From assembly GCA_028284385.1 (NCBI GenBank), contig JANQRT010000052.1, positions 1 to 64,000 on the forward strand: a stretch of 64,000 bases of DNA. Direction: 5' to 3'. The notes under the pieces were generated by a model that saw only the letters and a list, made by a program, of their open reading frames with translations, made no database searches and had not been told where the DNA came from. How positions within the stretch are numbered: the first letter of the stretch is position 1; every line of letters begins with the position of its first letter. Below are positions 61,262 through 64,000 of this stretch, piece by piece. The translations under genes and the position numbers were made by a program. The DNA is from Opitutaceae bacterium. Its GTDB lineage: Bacteria; Verrucomicrobiota; Verrucomicrobiia; Opitutales; Opitutaceae.

Positions 61262-63076
61262 ATGGCGAAAGGCTTTGTCCCAGGTATTAGAGTTTGGATA
61301 CTCGGCTTTTGCATCCTTTTAGGCTACGGAGCTGTAGGCGTTCGGCTTGTAGAACTCCATGTCGATCGACGTCTCGCCGTTGTTGAAGAGATTCAGCGAG
61401 GTCGTTATCGGACTATTGAACTGGAACCGCGTCGAGGGGATATCTTCCTGTCGAAGAACGGCTTGGATTCGGACACGATGGAGCTCGTTGCCACAAGCCA
61501 TATGTATTATGAAGTAGGAGTGGATCCCGCTCTTATCGACTTCAACGACATGGGTAGGCTACCGAAGGTGGCATCGCTACTTGGTGTGCCTCTTTCGAAA
61601 GTGGAATCGAGTTTTGGAATTCAAGATGGACGTATCTTTAGAAGAACTACGAAGCTGGGGGACCGTTGGAAGCTTCTGAAAAAGCGAGTCGACGAGGCCA
61701 CTTATGAGAGGCTTATGGCTCTGAAGGTCGACGGATTGTATGGGAATAGCAGTTACACGCGAGTCTATCCAAAGGATCAGCTTGCGTCACACGTAGTGGG
61801 ATTGACGAGAAACGATGGATTGGCTGTGTCGGGAGTGGAAAACAATTTCGATTTTTTCCTTCGAGGCCAGAAAGGCTGGAAGGAGGTTGAATTGCGCGGG
61901 GGTCGGGAGATGGCGCAATTCCGTCGAAGGGAGGCGCCCGCTCAGGACGGTTTGAACGTGGCGCTTTCCATCGATTCATTTGTCCAGAAGGCCATTGAGG
62001 AAGAGTTAGCCTGGATAGGCCAAACGCTAAAGGCGAAGTGGGCCTCGATCATCGTGTCCGAACCTCATTCGGGCTTTCTCCTAGCGATGGCGAATTACCC
62101 TTCATATAATCCGAATCAGTATTCTGAATACGATATTGGCAATTTGAGAAACCGAGCCATAACGGATCCCGTAGAGCCAGGCTCCACCTTTAAAATCGTC
62201 GCGGCTAGCGGAGCTCTTGAAGAACGACTTGTCGAAACCTGGTCTACCTTTGATTGCGCTGCTGATAGGATCAGAACTCCAAGCGGCTATGTGGCTAGAC
62301 TGCCAGGCGATTCGCATCACAACGGAGTCCTCTCTGTGGAGGAGATCGTCGCGAAATCGTCAAACAGGGGAGCTGCTCATCTAGGGGTGACTTTAGGAGA
62401 GGACGCGTTTTATGGATACGTCAAGAAATTCGGTTTTGGCGAGATAGCCGGATTGAACATTGGCCAGGAGTCTCGGGGCATGCTTCAGCCTGTTAATCGT
62501 TGGAGCGGCCTCACGATCACTCAAATGCCCATGGGTCATGAAATTGCGGCTACACCCCTGCAAATCCATTATGCCATGGCTGCCGTAGCCAATGGCGGAA
62601 TGTTGATGAGACCGCAAACCGTGCTTCGGGTTTTCGATTCGAATGGAGAATCCGATATCGAGTACGGTCCTATAGCGAAACGTCGTGTTATTTCCTACGA
62701 TACGGCGCGAACCATGTCCGAATTGCTGGAGAGGACTGCATCGCCTGATGGCACTGCCGAAAGCGCTTCCATCTCAGGTTATCGGATTGCGGGCAAGACC
62801 GGCACTTCGCAGAAATTCATAGACGGAGCGTTTTCCCACACGCGCCACGTGGGGTCCTTTTCCGGATTCTTTCCCGCTCATGATCCTCAGCTGGTGATCA
62901 CTGTTGTGGTCGACGAGGCTCAGGTGCCCGGCGTCGCTTACGGAAGCCGAGTGGCTGCTCCTTCTTTCAAACGCGTCGCCGAAAAGCTCATCCCTTACTA
63001 TGGAATTGCCATCGCTGACGAGTCTCAGGGCTACGCTTTGGGAAGGGATCACATTAACCTTAATCAGAGGAATTGA
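61262..63076 (+). CDS. ftsI: Division transpeptidase FtsI (PBP3)
   Basis: Class B penicillin-binding protein, the septal peptidoglycan transpeptidase. The 604-residue protein has an N-terminal membrane anchor (about 8-28), a pedestal domain (GRYRTIELEPRRGDIF), and the transpeptidase domain with SxxK at S308-T-F-K311 (PGSTFKIV), SxN at S366-S-N368 (KSSNRG) and KTG at 512-514 (GKTGTSQ). All three active-site motifs are intact. It starts 6 bp after the FtsL-like gene and is followed 13 bp later by murE. Confidence 0.95.
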   Translation: MAKGFVPGIRVWILGFCILLGYGAVGVRLVELHVDRRLAVVEEIQRGRYRTIELEPRRGDIFLSKNGLDSDTMELVATSHMYYEVGVDPALIDFNDMGRLPKVASLLGVPLSKVESSFGIQDGRIFRRTTKLGDRWKLLKKRVDEATYERLMALKVDGLYGNSSYTRVYPKDQLASHVVGLTRNDGLAVSGVENNFDFFLRGQKGWKEVELRGGREMAQFRRREAPAQDGLNVALSIDSFVQKAIEEELAWIGQTLKAKWASIIVSEPHSGFLLAMANYPSYNPNQYSEYDIGNLRNRAITDPVEPGSTFKIVAASGALEERLVETWSTFDCAADRIRTPSGYVARLPGDSHHNGVLSVEEIVAKSSNRGAAHLGVTLGEDAFYGYVKKFGFGEIAGLNIGQESRGMLQPVNRWSGLTITQMPMGHEIAATPLQIHYAMAAVANGGMLMRPQTVLRVFDSNGESDIEYGPIAKRRVISYDTARTMSELLERTASPDGTAESASISGYRIAGKTGTSQKFIDGAFSHTRHVGSFSGFFPAHDPQLVITVVVDEAQVPGVAYGSRVAAPSFKRVAEKLIPYYGIAIADESQGYALGRDHINLNQRN

Positions 63077-63089
63077 TTAGGACGATCAG

Positions 63090-64000
63090 ATGCTTGCTGT
63101 TTTACGAAACCAATCAACTAAGCGTACTGTCGGTCGAGTTGGACAAAGCGGTTTTAACGTGATGAGTTCTGAAGGGAAAAAGCTGAGTGGATTGTTGAAG
63201 GGGACTGGAGCCAAGATCGAGAAAAGCGGGGTGGATCCGCTCATCACGCGGCTCGCCATCGACAGTCGGCGTGTTACGCCTGGGTGTCTGTTTTTCGCTC
63301 TTCCAGGGCATAAGCGAGACGGAAGTTCCTTTATCGATGAAGCTCTCTCTCGAGGAGCAGTGGCCGTAGTGTCCAAGAAGGCCAAACGGCTTGGTATGCC
63401 TAGGGCCGTCTTCGCTAGTGTCGATGATCCGCGACTGGCCCTAGCCCAAGTGGCGAGAGTCTTTTACGACAGTCCGGATAAGAGGCTGGAGCTTGTCGGA
63501 GTGACTGGGACCAATGGAAAGACGACCGTATCCTATCTTCTTAAACATTTTCTTTCACTGAACGGAAAGCGTACTGGTTGTTTGGGTACGATCGGATACG
63601 ATTTGGTAAATCGAGCTCTACCTTCGTTTCGAACCACTCCTGAGGCTCATGATCTATGTGAATTATTGTCGCAAATGTGTGAATACGACTGCGAGCGAGC
63701 TATCATGGAGGTCAGTTCTCATGGGATAGATCAGCTACGTCTTGCCGGACTTGAATTCGATGCCGCTCTTTTTCTGAATCTCACTCGAGACCATTTGGAT
63801 TATCATGGAGACATGGAGTCCTATTTTAATGTGAAACGGCGCTTTTTCACGGGCGATATTGTTCCTGTTCCGAAGACGAGGATCATTAATGTAGACGATC
63901 CTTATGGAAAACGACTGGCTCATGAATTCTCGAACGATCAAGGAGTAACGACCTTTGGCGGAGACGAGATGGCGGATTTGCGTTTCAGCGATTTGCGGCT
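63090..64000 (+). CDS. murE: UDP-MurNAc-tripeptide synthetase MurE (partial, cut by window end)
   Basis: Cytoplasmic Mur ligase adding the third residue (usually meso-diaminopimelate) to the peptidoglycan stem peptide. About 303 codons are visible. It has the N-terminal domain (ITRLAIDSRRVTPGCLFFALPGHKRDG), the ATP-binding GVTGTNGKTTVSYLL, the UDP-substrate segment RTTPEAHDL, and the MEVSSHGIDQLRL and TRDHLDYHG motifs. The C-terminal domain, which would show the diaminopimelate-recognition motif, lies beyond the window. The first ATG (63090) has AGGA eight bases upstream; an in-frame ATG at 63162 is an alternative start. Confidence 0.92.
   Translation, partial: MLAVLRNQSTKRTVGRVGQSGFNVMSSEGKKLSGLLKGTGAKIEKSGVDPLITRLAIDSRRVTPGCLFFALPGHKRDGSSFIDEALSRGAVAVVSKKAKRLGMPRAVFASVDDPRLALAQVARVFYDSPDKRLELVGVTGTNGKTTVSYLLKHFLSLNGKRTGCLGTIGYDLVNRALPSFRTTPEAHDLCELLSQMCEYDCERAIMEVSSHGIDQLRLAGLEFDAALFLNLTRDHLDYHGDMESYFNVKRRFFTGDIVPVPKTRIINVDDPYGKRLAHEFSNDQGVTTFGGDEMADLRFSDLR

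Overview
The window looks like a chromosomal segment of a marine or aquatic Verrucomicrobiota bacterium, probably class Opitutae. This is inferred from the gene content. Both TonB-dependent receptor families, the VELSPFTV motif after the signal peptide of the first receptor, the paired DUF1592/DUF1552 genes shared with Planctomycetes, GH4 and GHL6 glycoside hydrolases, and repeated PadR plus orphan-permease cassettes all fit that group. No transposase, integrase, CRISPR array, rRNA or complete tRNA was seen.

Layout. 0-2.2 kb: thiamine thiazole genes thiG-thiH-thiS on the minus strand, with thiS cut by the left edge. 2.3-13.9 kb: mixed housekeeping and accessory genes. These include a PurH-like protein that has lost its active-site motifs, an M20 dipeptidase, two phosphoesterases, a desaturase with a coiled-coil tail, two GNAT acetyltransferases and a minus-strand run of small enzymes (DHFR-like, SRPBCC, AlkD-like). 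14.1-27.5 kb: a sugar-utilisation neighbourhood with an alcohol dehydrogenase, SDR, SMP-30 lactonase, GH4 glycosidase, Gfo/Idh oxidoreductase, AraC regulator, TonB receptor, cupin, VOC protein and GHL6 hydrolase. Two REPIN-like repeats and one single REP lie between these genes.

27.7-54.2 kb is the most unusual part. Four complete cassettes each pair a PadR regulator with a large MacB/FtsX-type permease of the ADOP class (acidobacterial duplicated orphan permease), and no ABC ATPase gene is present. At least two decayed permease 3' ends lie among them (about 41.5 and 44.8-44.95 kb). Each PadR gene has its own, different repeat or palindrome just upstream of or across its start codon. The last cassette is bracketed by a 75-bp direct repeat (51029-51103 and 54367-54441). 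Between the cassettes lie a double TonB_C-domain protein, a BlaI/M56 protease-sensor pair, the DUF1592/DUF1552 pair, and a possible periplasmic oxidation cluster. That cluster holds a TonB receptor with a shortened plug, a di-haem cytochrome c fused to rhodanese, a PQQ-type sugar dehydrogenase fused to cytochrome c, and a tautomerase-like protein.

54.4-58.6 kb: an acyltransferase, a DUF72 gene without a normal start codon, hisI, a HAD hydrolase, a four-helix-bundle protein and a DUF971 protein. 58.8-64 kb: the start of the division and cell-wall (dcw) cluster on the plus strand: mraZ, a small ORF, rsmH, a second small ORF, an ftsL-like gene, ftsI and murE (cut by the right edge). Paired TGGGA boxes upstream of mraZ are the expected autoregulatory sites.
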